A stretch of DNA of 64,000 nucleotides from Mucilaginibacter yixingensis. Lineage in GTDB: Bacteria > Bacteroidota > Bacteroidia > Sphingobacteriales > Sphingobacteriaceae. Below are positions 1 to 13,206 of the stretch, in pieces. The stretch spans positions 248,001-312,000 of the forward strand of contig NZ_CP160205.1 of assembly GCF_041080815.1 (NCBI RefSeq). The letters are read 5' to 3'. Under the pieces are notes generated by a model that was not told the origin of the DNA, searched no databases, and was given only the letters and a program-made list of their open reading frames with translations. The translations under genes were made by a program, and so were the position numbers. The number at the start of each line of letters is the position of its first letter. The stretch's first letter is position 1.

Positions 1-818
1 TCTGCACCAAGCCGTTTATTGATGACCTGGGTAAGGCCGCCGAACTGATGCGCGTGGCCGAAAAATCAGGTAAAAAAATATTTGTAGGCCAGAGCTCACG
101 CTTCTTTGAGCCGGCTAAACGTCAGCGTAAAGATTTTGAAGCCGGTTTACTGGGCGAGCTCATCACCATTGAGGCTTACTACCATGCAGATCACCGTTGG
201 TTCCTGGAAAAACCATGGGCACTGGAACAAGCCTTTAAATGGTTGTACGGCGGTTTGAGCCACCCGATAGATTTCGTTCGCTGGTATTTGCCAGAGGTGG
301 AGGAAGTAATGGGTTACGGCATGATCAGTAGCAACGGCAAAACCGCCGGACTAAAAAATGAAGATACCATGCACTTCATCTTCCGCGCTAAAGATGGCCG
401 CATTGCCCGTGTGAGCGGCTGCTATACCGGTCCTACGCAACCTCCACTGCGCGATAGCGGTATGAGCACCGTATTGCGTTGTACCGAAGGCGCCTCACAA
501 GCTGATTACCATGAACTGCGTTACTCGGTAACCGATAAAACCGGCGAAGAAAAAATTATTACCTGGGGCGATAAAGCCCTGAAACATTACTTCAGGTTTG
601 AAGGCCAGAGCCACCACGCCGGTGAGTATCAGAATTATATGGAATACTTTGCCGATAGCATTGAACAAGGTTTTACCGCTTACCCCGATCTGAAAGAAGG
701 CATTGGCACCGTGGCCCTTTTACAGGCTATGGACCGCACCCTGAAAACAGGCCAGCCCGTTAAAGTAGCCGATATACTGAAAGAATTTAACCTAACTCGC
801 GAGGAATTAACCGCATGA
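1..818 (+). CDS. Gfo/Idh/MocA family oxidoreductase, 5' end missing
   Basis: The gene is open from the window edge (first full codon at base 3), so the N-terminal NAD(P)-binding Rossmann part is off-window. The remaining 271 residues form the C-terminal alpha/beta substrate domain of this family. The segment GGLSHPIDFVRW matches the GG...H...D catalytic helix in which His and Asp/Lys act on sugar substrates. Members oxidise or epimerise sugars, inositols or their acids; the substrate cannot be told here. The stop overlaps the next start by 4 bp (ATGA), so it is translationally coupled to the symporter. It is the first visible gene of the glycan locus, so a role in sugar or sugar-acid catabolism is inferred from context. 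Confidence 0.85.
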   Translation, partial: CTKPFIDDLGKAAELMRVAEKSGKKIFVGQSSRFFEPAKRQRKDFEAGLLGELITIEAYYHADHRWFLEKPWALEQAFKWLYGGLSHPIDFVRWYLPEVEEVMGYGMISSNGKTAGLKNEDTMHFIFRAKDGRIARVSGCYTGPTQPPLRDSGMSTVLRCTEGASQADYHELRYSVTDKTGEEKIITWGDKALKHYFRFEGQSHHAGEYQNYMEYFADSIEQGFTAYPDLKEGIGTVALLQAMDRTLKTGQPVKVADILKEFNLTREELTA

Positions 819-2419
819 TATTAGCTGTAAGCAACATCGTATCCAAACTCACCACGCTCGATTATGTGATCGTTGTGGCCTACCTGGTGGTACTGATGAT
901 TATTGGATACCAGGCCAGTTTTAAAAAGAAAAAGTCTGAAGAAGATGAAACGCTGTTCCTGGCCAATAAATCATTGGGGTGGAGCAGTATTGGCTTTAAC
1001 ATGTGGGGCACCAATGTGGGCCCGAGCATGTTGCTGGCCTGTGCCAGTATCGGTTTTAAAACCGGTATTGTCGCTATCAACTTTGAGTGGTACGCCTTCA
1101 TCTTTTTGATGTTGCTGGCGCTGGTTTTTGCGCCGCGATACATTGCATCCAAAGTATCTACCATGCCCGAGTTTATGGGGCAGCGCTATGGCGATAGCAC
1201 CCGTAACATTTTGGCCTGGTACGCTTTGATCAAAATTCAGATCTCGTGGCTGTCACTCGGCTTGTATGCCGGTGGTGTGCTGGTGAGGCAAATTCTGGGC
1301 ATCCCAATGTGGGAGTCGGTGGTGGTATTGGTAGCCTTTGCCGGTCTGTTTGCTTTTGCGGGTGGCCTTAAAGCCATTGCCAAAGTAAATGTTTTCCAGA
1401 TGTTGCTCCTTATTGGTGTCTCGCTGATGCTGATGTTTATCGGTCTGCATAAGGCCGGTGGTTTAAGTACCGTTTGGCATAGTGTTCCGCATAATTACTG
1501 GAACCTGCTGCGCCCGGCTACCGATGCTGATTACCCTTGGTATGCCATTCTGCTGGGTTATCCGGTAGCGGCTGTGGCGTTTTTCTGTACAGACCAGGCC
1601 ATGGTACAATCGGTATTAGGTGCTAAAAACCTGGAGCAAGGTCAGCTGGGAGTTAACTTCATCGGCTGGCTGAAAATCCTGTCGCTGCCGTTGTTCATCG
1701 GTACTGGTATTTTGTGTTACCTGTTGTTCCCTAAGCTTGATGACCCGAATATGGCTTACATGACCATGGTGACAAACTTGTTCCCTCCGGGCCTGAACGG
1801 TTTGGTAATTGTGGTAATGATTGCCGTTTTGGTAGGCACGGTAGGCTCATCGCTCAACTCGTTGAGTACCGTATTTACGATGGATATTTATGCAGAGAAG
1901 ATCAACAAAGGCGCTACCAATAAAGACCTCATCCGCGTGGGCCGTATGGCTATCATCGTAGGTTGTATTTTGGCGGTAGGTGTAGTACTGGCAATAGATC
2001 AAATTAAAGGACTGAAATTCTTTGACGTGTTCCAGTCAATCCTGGGCTTTATTGCGCCGCCGTTGTCGGTAGTATTCCTGCTCACCGTGTTCTGGAAACG
2101 TACCACCAAACTGGCGGTTAATTTCACGCTGTCTATAGGCTCGGCAATTAGTTTGGGTATAGGGATACTGTATTTGTGGGTATTTCCGGCAGCAACCTAT
2201 CATTTCTGGCCGCACTACCTGATGGTGTCGTTCTATACTTTCGCCATACTGTTTGTGCTTGCGGTGCTGATCTCGCTGGTAGATCCAAACCCGGTACGTT
2301 ATGTGGCTACAGACGAAGATACCGCCAGCATTGCCAAACCAACCAAACGCGTAAAACTAGCATGGACGCTGCTGGTCATTGTGATGGTGTGCCTGTACCT
2401 TTTCTTTAACGGACATTGA
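815..2419 (+). CDS. Sodium:solute symporter family (SSS) transporter
   Basis: A 534-residue polytopic inner-membrane protein with about 13 hydrophobic segments spread over its whole length, typical of the SSS family (SGLT/PutP-like), which imports sugars, organic acids or amino acids with Na+. Landmarks include GTNVGPSMLLACASIGFKTG near residues 65-85 and the repeated glycine-rich helices. Its start overlaps the upstream oxidoreductase by 4 bp, and the following rhamnosidase begins 1 bp after its stop, so the three are one transcription unit. It probably brings in the mono- or oligosaccharide, or acid sugar, released by the neighbouring hydrolases. The substrate is an inference from context only. 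Confidence 0.88.
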   Translation: MILAVSNIVSKLTTLDYVIVVAYLVVLMIIGYQASFKKKKSEEDETLFLANKSLGWSSIGFNMWGTNVGPSMLLACASIGFKTGIVAINFEWYAFIFLMLLALVFAPRYIASKVSTMPEFMGQRYGDSTRNILAWYALIKIQISWLSLGLYAGGVLVRQILGIPMWESVVVLVAFAGLFAFAGGLKAIAKVNVFQMLLLIGVSLMLMFIGLHKAGGLSTVWHSVPHNYWNLLRPATDADYPWYAILLGYPVAAVAFFCTDQAMVQSVLGAKNLEQGQLGVNFIGWLKILSLPLFIGTGILCYLLFPKLDDPNMAYMTMVTNLFPPGLNGLVIVVMIAVLVGTVGSSLNSLSTVFTMDIYAEKINKGATNKDLIRVGRMAIIVGCILAVGVVLAIDQIKGLKFFDVFQSILGFIAPPLSVVFLLTVFWKRTTKLAVNFTLSIGSAISLGIGILYLWVFPAATYHFWPHYLMVSFYTFAILFVLAVLISLVDPNPVRYVATDEDTASIAKPTKRVKLAWTLLVIVMVCLYLFFNGH

Positions 2420-2420
2420 T

Positions 2421-4616
2421 ATGAGAAGAAACCAACATAAAAACCTAATGAACGGGCTGAGCGCATTTTTGTGCTTCGGCCTTTTGTTTTTGGCTGATAT
2501 TGCATCGGCACAGAAAGCTACGTGGATCTGGTATCCCGGCGATTACGAAGTTTGGTTGAGCAATAAAATGCAGGCCCGCCGTACCGAGCGTGGCTCGTTT
2601 TTGCCGCCGTTCTGGAAGCTGGACAGCCACTACGCGCTGATCGAGTTTCATAAAGATTTTGAACTGGCATCACCCGAGAAAGTAGAAATTTATGCTGATG
2701 GCCAGTACAACGTAAAGCTGGACGGTAAAGCGATCTCCGGATATCCGCACTCGCTGGATATCCCTGCCGGTAAGCACCGCATCAGCCTGAAAGTGTTTAA
2801 CCAGGGCAACGTGCCGGCCATCTACGTAAAAGGCCCGCACCTGGTGAGCGATAACACCTGGGAAACCACCTTTGAAGATAAAGAGTGGATTGACCAAAGC
2901 GGTAAAACTTCAGACATCTCCGCCACCAAATATTTCCCTGCCGGTAGCTGGAACCTGAATGATCCTAAAACACCGCCGTCGGCTTTCAGCCTGCCAACCA
3001 AAGAGCAATCTGCTGTAAGCAAAGACAAAAAAGAGCATTCCATTTTTGTTGATTTTGGTAAAGAAACCTTCGGCTTTGTAAAACTCATCGGCCTGAAAGG
3101 TAAAGGTAAACTGAGCCTGCACTACGGCGAATCAAAAGAAGAAGCCATGTCGTTAGAGCATGGCGAACTGATGGACCCGATGGATGTGAATCAGGATAGC
3201 AAAACCGATTATATCATGCCGGGATCGCGCGCGTTCCGCTATGTAAACATTGTTTATGATGACAATGTGAGTCTGGATGATGTATCGATGCTATACGAGT
3301 ACTCACCGGTTGAGCAGCGCGGCAGCTTTAAATGTAATGACGAAGAGATTAACAAGATCTGGGATGTAGCGGCTTATACCATGCACCTCAACACCCGCGA
3401 GTTTTTTATTGACGGTATTAAACGCGATCGTTGGGTGTGGAGTGGCGATGCTTACCAAAGCTACCTGATGAACTACTACTTGTACTTTGACTCGCCAACC
3501 GTAACCCGCACTATTTATGCGCTGCGTGGTAAAGATCCGGTAACCAGCCACATCAACACCATTATGGACTATACGTTCTACTGGTTCCTGAGTGTGTATG
3601 ATTACTATCAGTACACCGGCGATAAAGCGTTCATTAAACAAGCTTACCCGCGCATGCAAAGCATGATGGATTTCTGTCTGGCCCGTCGTGATAAAGACGG
3701 ACTGATGGAAGGCCTGCCGGGCGACTGGGTGTTTATTGACTGGGCCGATGGCCTGAGCAAAAAAGGTGAAGTAAGCTTCGAGCAGATGTTACTGTGCCGC
3801 AGCTTAGAAACCATGGGCCTTTGCGCAAACATTATGAATGATAAAGCTGCTGCTGTTAAATACAATGCTGCCGGTGCTGCTTTGAAGAAAAAGATTTTTG
3901 CTTACTACTGGAATCCACAGAAACAGGCTTTAGTACATAGCCGCGTTAATGGTAAGCAAACCGACAATGTAACCCGCTACAGCAACATGTTCGGTATCTT
4001 CTTTAACTACTTTAGCGATACCCAGAAACAAGAGGTTAAAAAATCGGTATTGCTGAACGATAAGATTCAGAAGATCACCACCCCATACATGCACTTCTAC
4101 GAGTTGGAAGCACTGTGTGCCATGGGCGAGCAGGACTACGTGCGCAAACAGATCAAAGATTACTGGGGCGGTATGCTCAAATTGGGCGCTACCACTTTCT
4201 GGGAAGAATATGATCCGTTTAAAAAAGGTGCTGAACATTACGCCATGTACGGTCGTGAGTTTGGCAAGAGTCTTTGTCACGCCTGGGGTGCAAGTCCGAT
4301 TTACCTGCTGGGTAAATACTACCTGGGTGTAAAACCAACCGCGCCGGGCTACAAACAATACAGCATTACCCCAAATCTGGGTGGTTTGCAGTGGATGGAA
4401 GGCAGCATACCAACACCTGATGGCGACATTAAGGTATACGCCAGCACCAAACAGCTGAAAATTGAAGGTGCTGCCGGTACCGGTTTGTTACGTTTCCGTA
4501 GCCAAACCAACCCAATGTGCAGCCAGGCCAAACCGGTATCAAAAGGTAACGGTTGGTACGAGCTGAGCATTGAGAAAGGTAAGAAGTATACGATTGATTA
4601 TCAGGAGCTGAAATAA
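2421..4616 (+). CDS. Alpha-L-rhamnosidase-like glycoside hydrolase (GH78-type)
   Basis: A 731-residue secreted enzyme. An N-terminal signal peptide (hydrophobic to about residue 30, ending ASAQ) is followed by a beta-sandwich domain, a second beta domain (about 170-300) and an (alpha/alpha)6 barrel. The barrel carries DGIKRDRWVWSGD (about residues 330-342), the hallmark acidic motif of the rhamnosidase barrel, and a downstream tryptophan- and glutamate-rich segment FWEEYDPF (about 593-600). The family removes terminal alpha-L-rhamnose from plant polysaccharides and glycosides by inversion. It follows the symporter by 1 bp. Related unclassified rhamnosidase-like families exist, so the exact linkage is uncertain. 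Confidence 0.85.
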   Translation: MRRNQHKNLMNGLSAFLCFGLLFLADIASAQKATWIWYPGDYEVWLSNKMQARRTERGSFLPPFWKLDSHYALIEFHKDFELASPEKVEIYADGQYNVKLDGKAISGYPHSLDIPAGKHRISLKVFNQGNVPAIYVKGPHLVSDNTWETTFEDKEWIDQSGKTSDISATKYFPAGSWNLNDPKTPPSAFSLPTKEQSAVSKDKKEHSIFVDFGKETFGFVKLIGLKGKGKLSLHYGESKEEAMSLEHGELMDPMDVNQDSKTDYIMPGSRAFRYVNIVYDDNVSLDDVSMLYEYSPVEQRGSFKCNDEEINKIWDVAAYTMHLNTREFFIDGIKRDRWVWSGDAYQSYLMNYYLYFDSPTVTRTIYALRGKDPVTSHINTIMDYTFYWFLSVYDYYQYTGDKAFIKQAYPRMQSMMDFCLARRDKDGLMEGLPGDWVFIDWADGLSKKGEVSFEQMLLCRSLETMGLCANIMNDKAAAVKYNAAGAALKKKIFAYYWNPQKQALVHSRVNGKQTDNVTRYSNMFGIFFNYFSDTQKQEVKKSVLLNDKIQKITTPYMHFYELEALCAMGEQDYVRKQIKDYWGGMLKLGATTFWEEYDPFKKGAEHYAMYGREFGKSLCHAWGASPIYLLGKYYLGVKPTAPGYKQYSITPNLGGLQWMEGSIPTPDGDIKVYASTKQLKIEGAAGTGLLRFRSQTNPMCSQAKPVSKGNGWYELSIEKGKKYTIDYQELK

Positions 4617-4624
4617 AAATAAAG

Positions 4625-4715
4625 GTCATCCCGAACTTGTTTCGGGAACCCACAGGACATTCCACATGCAACGCCCGGCTTTGCATGTGGGGTGCCGAAA
4701 CAAGTTCGGCATGAC
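4625..4715. repeat. Palindromic intergenic repeat, family A, copy 1
   Basis: A 91-bp imperfect inverted repeat. The left arm begins GTCATCCCGAACTTGTTTCG and the right arm ends with its complement (CGAAACAAGTTCGG then CATGAC). A second nested stem surrounds a CATGC core. It sits in the gap between the rhamnosidase and the enolase-superfamily gene. Copies 2 and 3 lie at 5914-6005 and 6068-6159. Confidence 0.9.
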
Positions 4716-4770
4716 GTGGGAGGGCAGAATTAAGCCCTGCTCGCAATGACAAATAGGTGAATAAGATACA

Positions 4771-5844
4771 ATGCAAAAAATAAAAAGCTACTCGGTTTAC
4801 ACGGCTAAGGCTAAACTGGAAAAACCCATTGCCGATGCCACGCACGTGCTGACCGAAATATCCTTCATTGTGCTACGCATCCAGACCGATGGCGGCGTAG
4901 TGGGCGAGGGCTACATGCTCAGCTTTCAATACAGTCCGCAGGCTATTGCCGGGGCCATGAAGGATGTTGGCGAGATGCTGATTGGTGAAGATGTTTGCGA
5001 TACGGTAAAAGTTTTTGAAAAACTGAACCATGCGAACGAGTACTTCGGCCAGGAAGGTATTAACCGCTGGGCGCAGGCCGCCTACAATATTGCTATGTGG
5101 GATGCCTGGTGTAAAATCCTCGGTCGGCCGATATGGAAAGTGCTGGGTACATCACGCACTTCGGTGCCGCTGTACGGTAGTGGCGGCTGGATCTCGTACT
5201 CGGTAGAAGAACTGATTGGCGAAGTAACCGACTACAAACAGCGCGGCTTTCAATCGGTAAAAATAAAAGTAGGCAAGCCCGATTGGAAAGAGGATCTGGA
5301 GCGCCTGCGCTTAGTACGCGAGGCCGTAGGTAATGAAATTGGTATTATGATGGACGCCAACCAGGGAATGACTGTTCCTTCGGCGCTGGCGTTGGCCCGT
5401 GCTGCCCGCGAACTGAACATCTACTGGTTTGAAGAACCCATTAACCATGCAGATTTTGAGGGCTACCGTTTGCTGCGTAACCAGGCCGGCATCTCGTTGG
5501 CTATGGGCGAGCGCGAATATTCATCATTACCACTGAGGGAGCTATTGACCCGCAATGCCATCGATATCTGGCAACCCGATATTTTAAGAATAGGTGGCGT
5601 AGAAGCCTGGCGTGATAGTGCTGCTTTGGCCGGAGCGTTTAACATCCCGGTGTTGCCGCATTATTACAAAGACTATGATATTCCATTGCTTTGCACCATC
5701 CCGAACGGGGCGGGCGCAGAATCATTTGATTGGATTGACCCGCTGATTGATCATCCGATTGCGATGACCAACGGCATGGCCGTACCGCACAATCGACCAG
5801 GCTGGGGTTTCAGCTTTAAAGATGCGGTGCTGAATGAGATATAG
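4771..5844 (+). CDS. Mandelate racemase/muconate lactonizing enzyme family protein
   Basis: A 357-residue cytoplasmic enzyme of the enolase superfamily: an N-terminal capping domain (1-125) and a modified TIM barrel. All key residues are present at the same numbers as in mandelate racemase: Lys164-x-Lys166, metal ligands Asp195, Glu221 and Glu247, the His297/Asp270 dyad, and Glu317. This places it in the mandelate-racemase subgroup. The chemistry is abstraction of a proton alpha to a carboxylate, and most members are acid-sugar dehydratases or epimerases. In this locus it could process an acid sugar such as a rhamnonate, galactonate or uronate derivative; the substrate is not determinable. 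It is flanked on both sides by palindromic repeats, so it may be separately transcribed. Confidence 0.9.
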   Translation: MQKIKSYSVYTAKAKLEKPIADATHVLTEISFIVLRIQTDGGVVGEGYMLSFQYSPQAIAGAMKDVGEMLIGEDVCDTVKVFEKLNHANEYFGQEGINRWAQAAYNIAMWDAWCKILGRPIWKVLGTSRTSVPLYGSGGWISYSVEELIGEVTDYKQRGFQSVKIKVGKPDWKEDLERLRLVREAVGNEIGIMMDANQGMTVPSALALARAARELNIYWFEEPINHADFEGYRLLRNQAGISLAMGEREYSSLPLRELLTRNAIDIWQPDILRIGGVEAWRDSAALAGAFNIPVLPHYYKDYDIPLLCTIPNGAGAESFDWIDPLIDHPIAMTNGMAVPHNRPGWGFSFKDAVLNEI

Positions 5845-5846
5845 AC

Positions 5847-5888
5847 CTCACCCCGGCCCTCTCCGAAGGAGAGGGAGATGAAGGGTAA
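5847..5888. repeat. Short CCTCTCC/GGAGAGG hairpin repeat
   Basis: Immediately after the enolase-superfamily gene lies CCCTCTCCGAAGGAGAGGG, an 8-bp stem with a GAA loop. The same stem type recurs at 46683-46710, 46900-46920 and 46955-46990. It is an intergenic palindromic repeat that may also stabilise the 3' end of the mRNA; no U-tract follows. Confidence 0.7.
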
Positions 5889-5913
5889 GGGGAATGAAAC
5901 AAATAATAAACAG

Positions 5914-6005
5914 GTCATCCCGAACTTGTTTCGGGATCCCATAGGACAGTCCACCATGCAAAGCAGAACCTTGCATGTGGGGTGCCGAAACAAGTTCGGC
6001 ATGAC
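5914..6005. repeat. Palindromic intergenic repeat, family A, copy 2
   Basis: A 92-bp inverted repeat almost identical to the copy at 4625-4715 (same arms and CATGC core). It forms a near-tandem pair with copy 3, separated by 62 bp that include a further 9-bp-arm palindrome at 6021-6044. Confidence 0.92.
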
Positions 6006-6020
6006 AAAAGAAGAATTGCC

Positions 6021-6044
6021 CGTTCAAGCATATACGCTTGAACG
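6021..6044. repeat. Small palindrome between family A copies
   Basis: CGTTCAAGC, a 6-base loop, then GCTTGAACG: perfect 9-bp arms. It lies between two family A repeats. No U-tract follows, so it is not an obvious terminator. Confidence 0.7.
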
Positions 6045-6063
6045 AAATAATGATAGATAATAA

Positions 6064-9470
<3,407 letters not shown>

Positions 9471-9471
<1 letters not shown>

Positions 9472-12400
9472 TGATGCAAAAGAAAATCGTCCTTATAGCT
9501 TATGTATGCCTTTGCTGCCTAACGCTGCGGGGGAGCGCTCAGGTGCGGAGTGGTTCCCCTGCAAAGGATGACCTTAAACGTGTTTTTGAACATCCGCCCG
9601 AAAGCGCTAAGCCATGGGTGTTCTGGTACTGGATGTATGGCGCCGTAACCCGCGAAGGCATCACCGCCGATTTGCAGGCGCTAAAACAAAACGGTATTGA
9701 AGGCGCCTTTCTGATGCCTATCAAAGCGCCGGGTGCGCAACCGATGATACCCAACCCCATAGTGCAGCTGAGCCCGCAGTGGTGGGACATTATTAAATAC
9801 ACTATGCAGGAGGCCGACCGCATTGGCGTTAAACTGGCTATGCACGATGCCGATGGTTTCGCCCTGGCAGGTGGTCCGTGGATTACGCCGGAGATCTCGA
9901 TGCAGAAGGTAGTGTGGAGCAAAAAGATTATCGCCGGAGGCAAAGCGTTTAACGATACGCTGCCAACCCCTGCGCATTATAAAAACTATTATAAAGATAT
10001 TGAAGTGCTGGCCTACCCGTCGTTAACAGGCGAGGGGGTGAGCAGCTACGATTTTCATCCGAAGGTAACCACTAGCCTGGCTGGTACCGAAGTGCAGTCT
10101 TTAGGTGAGCGCGGTAACAGAAAGAGCGTGTCTACCTCTGATGCCTGCTGGTTCCAGTTAGAATTTGAGAAACCTTTTACCAGTCGTTCTTTGATCATCC
10201 ATACTTCGGCCAGTAACTACCAATCAGAGCGATTGGAAGTGCAGGTGAGCGATGACGGTCAGACGTTCAGAAGCCTTGGTCACCTGGATCCGCCGCGTGC
10301 GGGCTGGCAGGATGGCGATTCGGAGATTACCAATGATATCCCGGAAACCACCGCCAAGTACTACCGCTTTGTATATGATAAAGCAGGCTCTGAGCCCGGT
10401 GCTGAAGATCTGGATTTTGCCAAATGGAAACCTATGTTGAAGTTTTGCGGCATTGAGTTGATGGCTCAGCCGCACATACATCAGTATGAAAGCAAAACCG
10501 GCGAAGCCTGGCGCGTAAGTAAGCATACCACTGCCCAGCAATTGCCGGACGCGTTGTGTATCCCGAAAGATAAGATCATCAATATAACCGATAAACTGGG
10601 AGCCGATGGTCGCCTGAACTGGACTGCACCTGCCGGTAACTGGACCATCATCCGCATCGGGCACACCTCAACCGGGCACATGAATGCCACAGGTGGTGGC
10701 GGTATTGGTTTGGAGTGCGATAAATTTAGTCCGGAAGTGGCTACCCTGCAATTCAACAGCTGGTTTGGCGAGGCCATTAAACAAGCCGGACCGGACCTGG
10801 CTAAACGTGTTTTAAAAACCCTGCATATTGATAGCTGGGAGTGTGGCAGCCAGAACTGGTCGCCAATTTTTGCAGAGGAGTTTAAAAAACGCCGTGGCTA
10901 TGACCTGATGCCTTACATGCCGCTATTTGCCGGTGTGCCGGTACAGAGCGCCAGCGAATCTGAAAAAGTACTGGCCGATGTGCGCGAAACCATTGCCGAA
11001 CTGCTGGTAGACAAGTTCTACGCCACCATGGCCAAACTGGCACATGAAAAAGGTTGTGATTTTACGGCCGAAAGCGTTGCCCCAACCATGGTTGGCGACG
11101 GTATGATGCACTACAAAATGGCCGATATACCGATGGGCGAGTTCTGGTACCGGAGCCCTACGCATGATAAACCAAATGATATGGCCGACGCCATTTCTGG
11201 CGGACACATCTACGGTAAGAATATCATCCAGGCAGAAGCATTTACAGAACTGCGCCTGATGTGGGACGAGCACCCCGGCACACTTAAAGCCATGGCCGAT
11301 TATAATTTTACCCTCGGTATCAACCGTTATGTGTTTCACGTAAGTGTGCATAACCCCTGGCTGGACAGAAAGCCGGGTATGACGCTGGACGGTATCGGTA
11401 ACTTCTTCCAGCGCGACCAAACCTGGTGGAAACCCGGCAAAGCCTGGTTTGAATACATTACCCGTTGCGAGGCACTGTTGCAAATGGGCCACCCTGTTAC
11501 AGATATAGCTGTGTTTAGCGGCGAAGAAATACCGCGCCGTGCCGTATTGCCAAACAGGTTAACCACGGTGTTACCTGGCCTGGTAGGCGAAGAAGCCGTG
11601 AAAAAAGAAGCCGCCCGCCTGGCTAACAAAGGCGAGCCGCAGATCAGCATGGTAGAAGATGCCACCCACTCGGCCAATATGGAAATTGCCGGACAGATGA
11701 TTGATCCACTTCGCGGCTATGCTTATGATTCGTTTAATAAAGACGCATTGTTGAACCTGATGAAGGCGCAAAACGGCCGCGTGGTATTGCCCGGTGGCGC
11801 CAGTTATGGTGTACTGGTTATTCCCGGACCTACGGCGCTTGACCCGAATGGCAAACTATCAGTAGCAAGCCAGAATAAAATCAATGAGCTGGAAAAGGGA
11901 GGCGTTAAGGTAATCTATGGTCAGCACCCCTACCAAAAAGCTACGTTTGATGACTGGAAGATCAGTCGCGATTTCATTGCCACAGAGAACAGCCAGCCTG
12001 CTAAAGGCGTTGCCTGGATACACCGTGCTGGCGCCGATTTCGATCTGTACTTCATCTCTAATCAACAGGCTGAAAAGAGGACTTTAAACCTTTCGCTGCG
12101 CGCGACAGGTAGAGCAGTGGAGTTGTGGGATGCGGTGACCGGTGAGATTGCTACTGCCAATGGCTGGAAAGTGAATGCTAGTCGCACGGAGTTGCCACTC
12201 GCGCTGGACGCCAATGGATCTATCTTTATCATCTTGCGTAAAAACGCGCCTGCAACCATCGCGAAAGCAAAAACAGGGGAAGCGAAAACCGTGCAAACAC
12301 TTGGCGATAAATGGCAGGTGAAATTTAACCCAGCCTTCGGCGGACCGAAAGAGGAGGTGACTTTGAATACTACAGATGATTGGTCTAAACAAGCTGATGC

Positions 12401-12764
12401 GGGTATCAAAAATTATTCAGGCACCGCCATATACTCGCAAAGCTTCAACTGGAAACCATCGGCCTCAAAAGAGATCTGGATTGATTTTGGCAAAGTGAAT
12501 AACCTGGCCGAGGTATATGTAAATGGTGTAAACTGCGGCGTAGCGTGGACCTACCCGTACCGCGTTAACATTACCAAAGCGCTGAAAGCCGGTAAAAACG
12601 ATCTGAAAGTTGAAGTGACCAACACCTGGGCCAACCGTGTCAAAGCAGATCATGATTTGCCGCAGGCCCAGCAGGTAACCTGGACTAATGCGCGCTATTA
12701 TTTAGAGAACCGCAAGCCGTTGCCTGCAGGTTTAACGCAGGTGGTGAAGCTGGTGGGACGGTAG
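9471..12764 (+). CDS. GH106-type alpha-L-rhamnosidase
   Basis: A 1097-residue secreted protein. A signal peptide (about 1-24) is followed by the conserved opening PWVFWYWMYGAVTREGI, in which a TIM barrel begins, as in the GH106 rhamnosidases of Bacteroides. An inserted galactose-binding-like domain covers about 220-330, and a C-terminal galactose-binding beta sandwich (about 970-1080) contains EIWIDFGKVNNLAEVYVNG. GH106 enzymes invert configuration and remove L-rhamnose from pectic side chains (rhamnogalacturonan). The start shares one base with the upstream stop. Having two unrelated rhamnosidase families in one locus suggests a substrate with more than one rhamnose linkage. Confidence 0.87.
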
Positions 12765-12783
12765 CCTGCTTTTAAACCACTTT

Positions 12784-12903
12784 GTCATTTCGACGAACCG
12801 AAAGGGCCTTGTACGTTTGGGTGAGGAGAAATCTTAGACCTGCGGCATCCCACGGTGGGGGGCTTGGAAGGCGTCTAAGATTTCTCCCGTTGGTCGAAAT
12901 GAC
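12784..12903. repeat. Palindromic intergenic repeat, family D
   Basis: A 120-bp inverted repeat with outer arms GTCATTTCGAC and GTCGAAATGAC and inner arms GAGAAATCTTAGAC and GTCTAAGATTTCTC. It lies in the 442-bp gap between the GH106 and GH127 genes. A half copy is at 15313-15376. Confidence 0.88.
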
Positions 12904-12930
12904 AAAAGGGTTGAGGAATGTTCCATGCAG

Positions 12931-13140
12931 TCGCTCGCGTCTACGCGAGTGACGACTATCCGGCGGCCTCTGGCCGCCGTGATCTGATAGGCGATGCAGT
13001 TGGTCGATCCCGTCAAAGAGCGTCGGCATTGAGCGATTCCCCTCTTGAGAGGGGGCAGGGGTGTGTCCTTTAAACATGCGTAATGACACACCCCTACAGC
13101 AGCACTATCGACGCGCCCCCTCTCAAGAGGGGATTTAATC
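12931..13140. repeat. Composite palindromic element, family C, copy 1
   Basis: Two modules. The first (12931-12979) has the hairpins CGCGTCTACGCG and CGGCGGCC...GGCCGCCG. The second (about 13033-13134) is a long inverted repeat bounded by CCCCTCTTGAGAGGGG and CCCCTCTCAAGAGGGG, with inner ACACCCCT arms. The same two modules in the same order recur at 44484-44705, and the second module alone at 19164-19267. No gene is visible in the remainder of this gap. Confidence 0.88.
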
Positions 13141-13206
13141 GCATGGTCTTGTGTTTGTGAAATTAAAATAACTATAAATTAAAATATATACCTATATTGT
13201 TTGGTT

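Noticed and set aside
10923-11492. 189-codon ORF on the - strand inside the GH106-type gene
   Set aside because: Antisense of a conserved enzyme gene; composition is rich in His, Val and Phe, as expected from a shadow frame.
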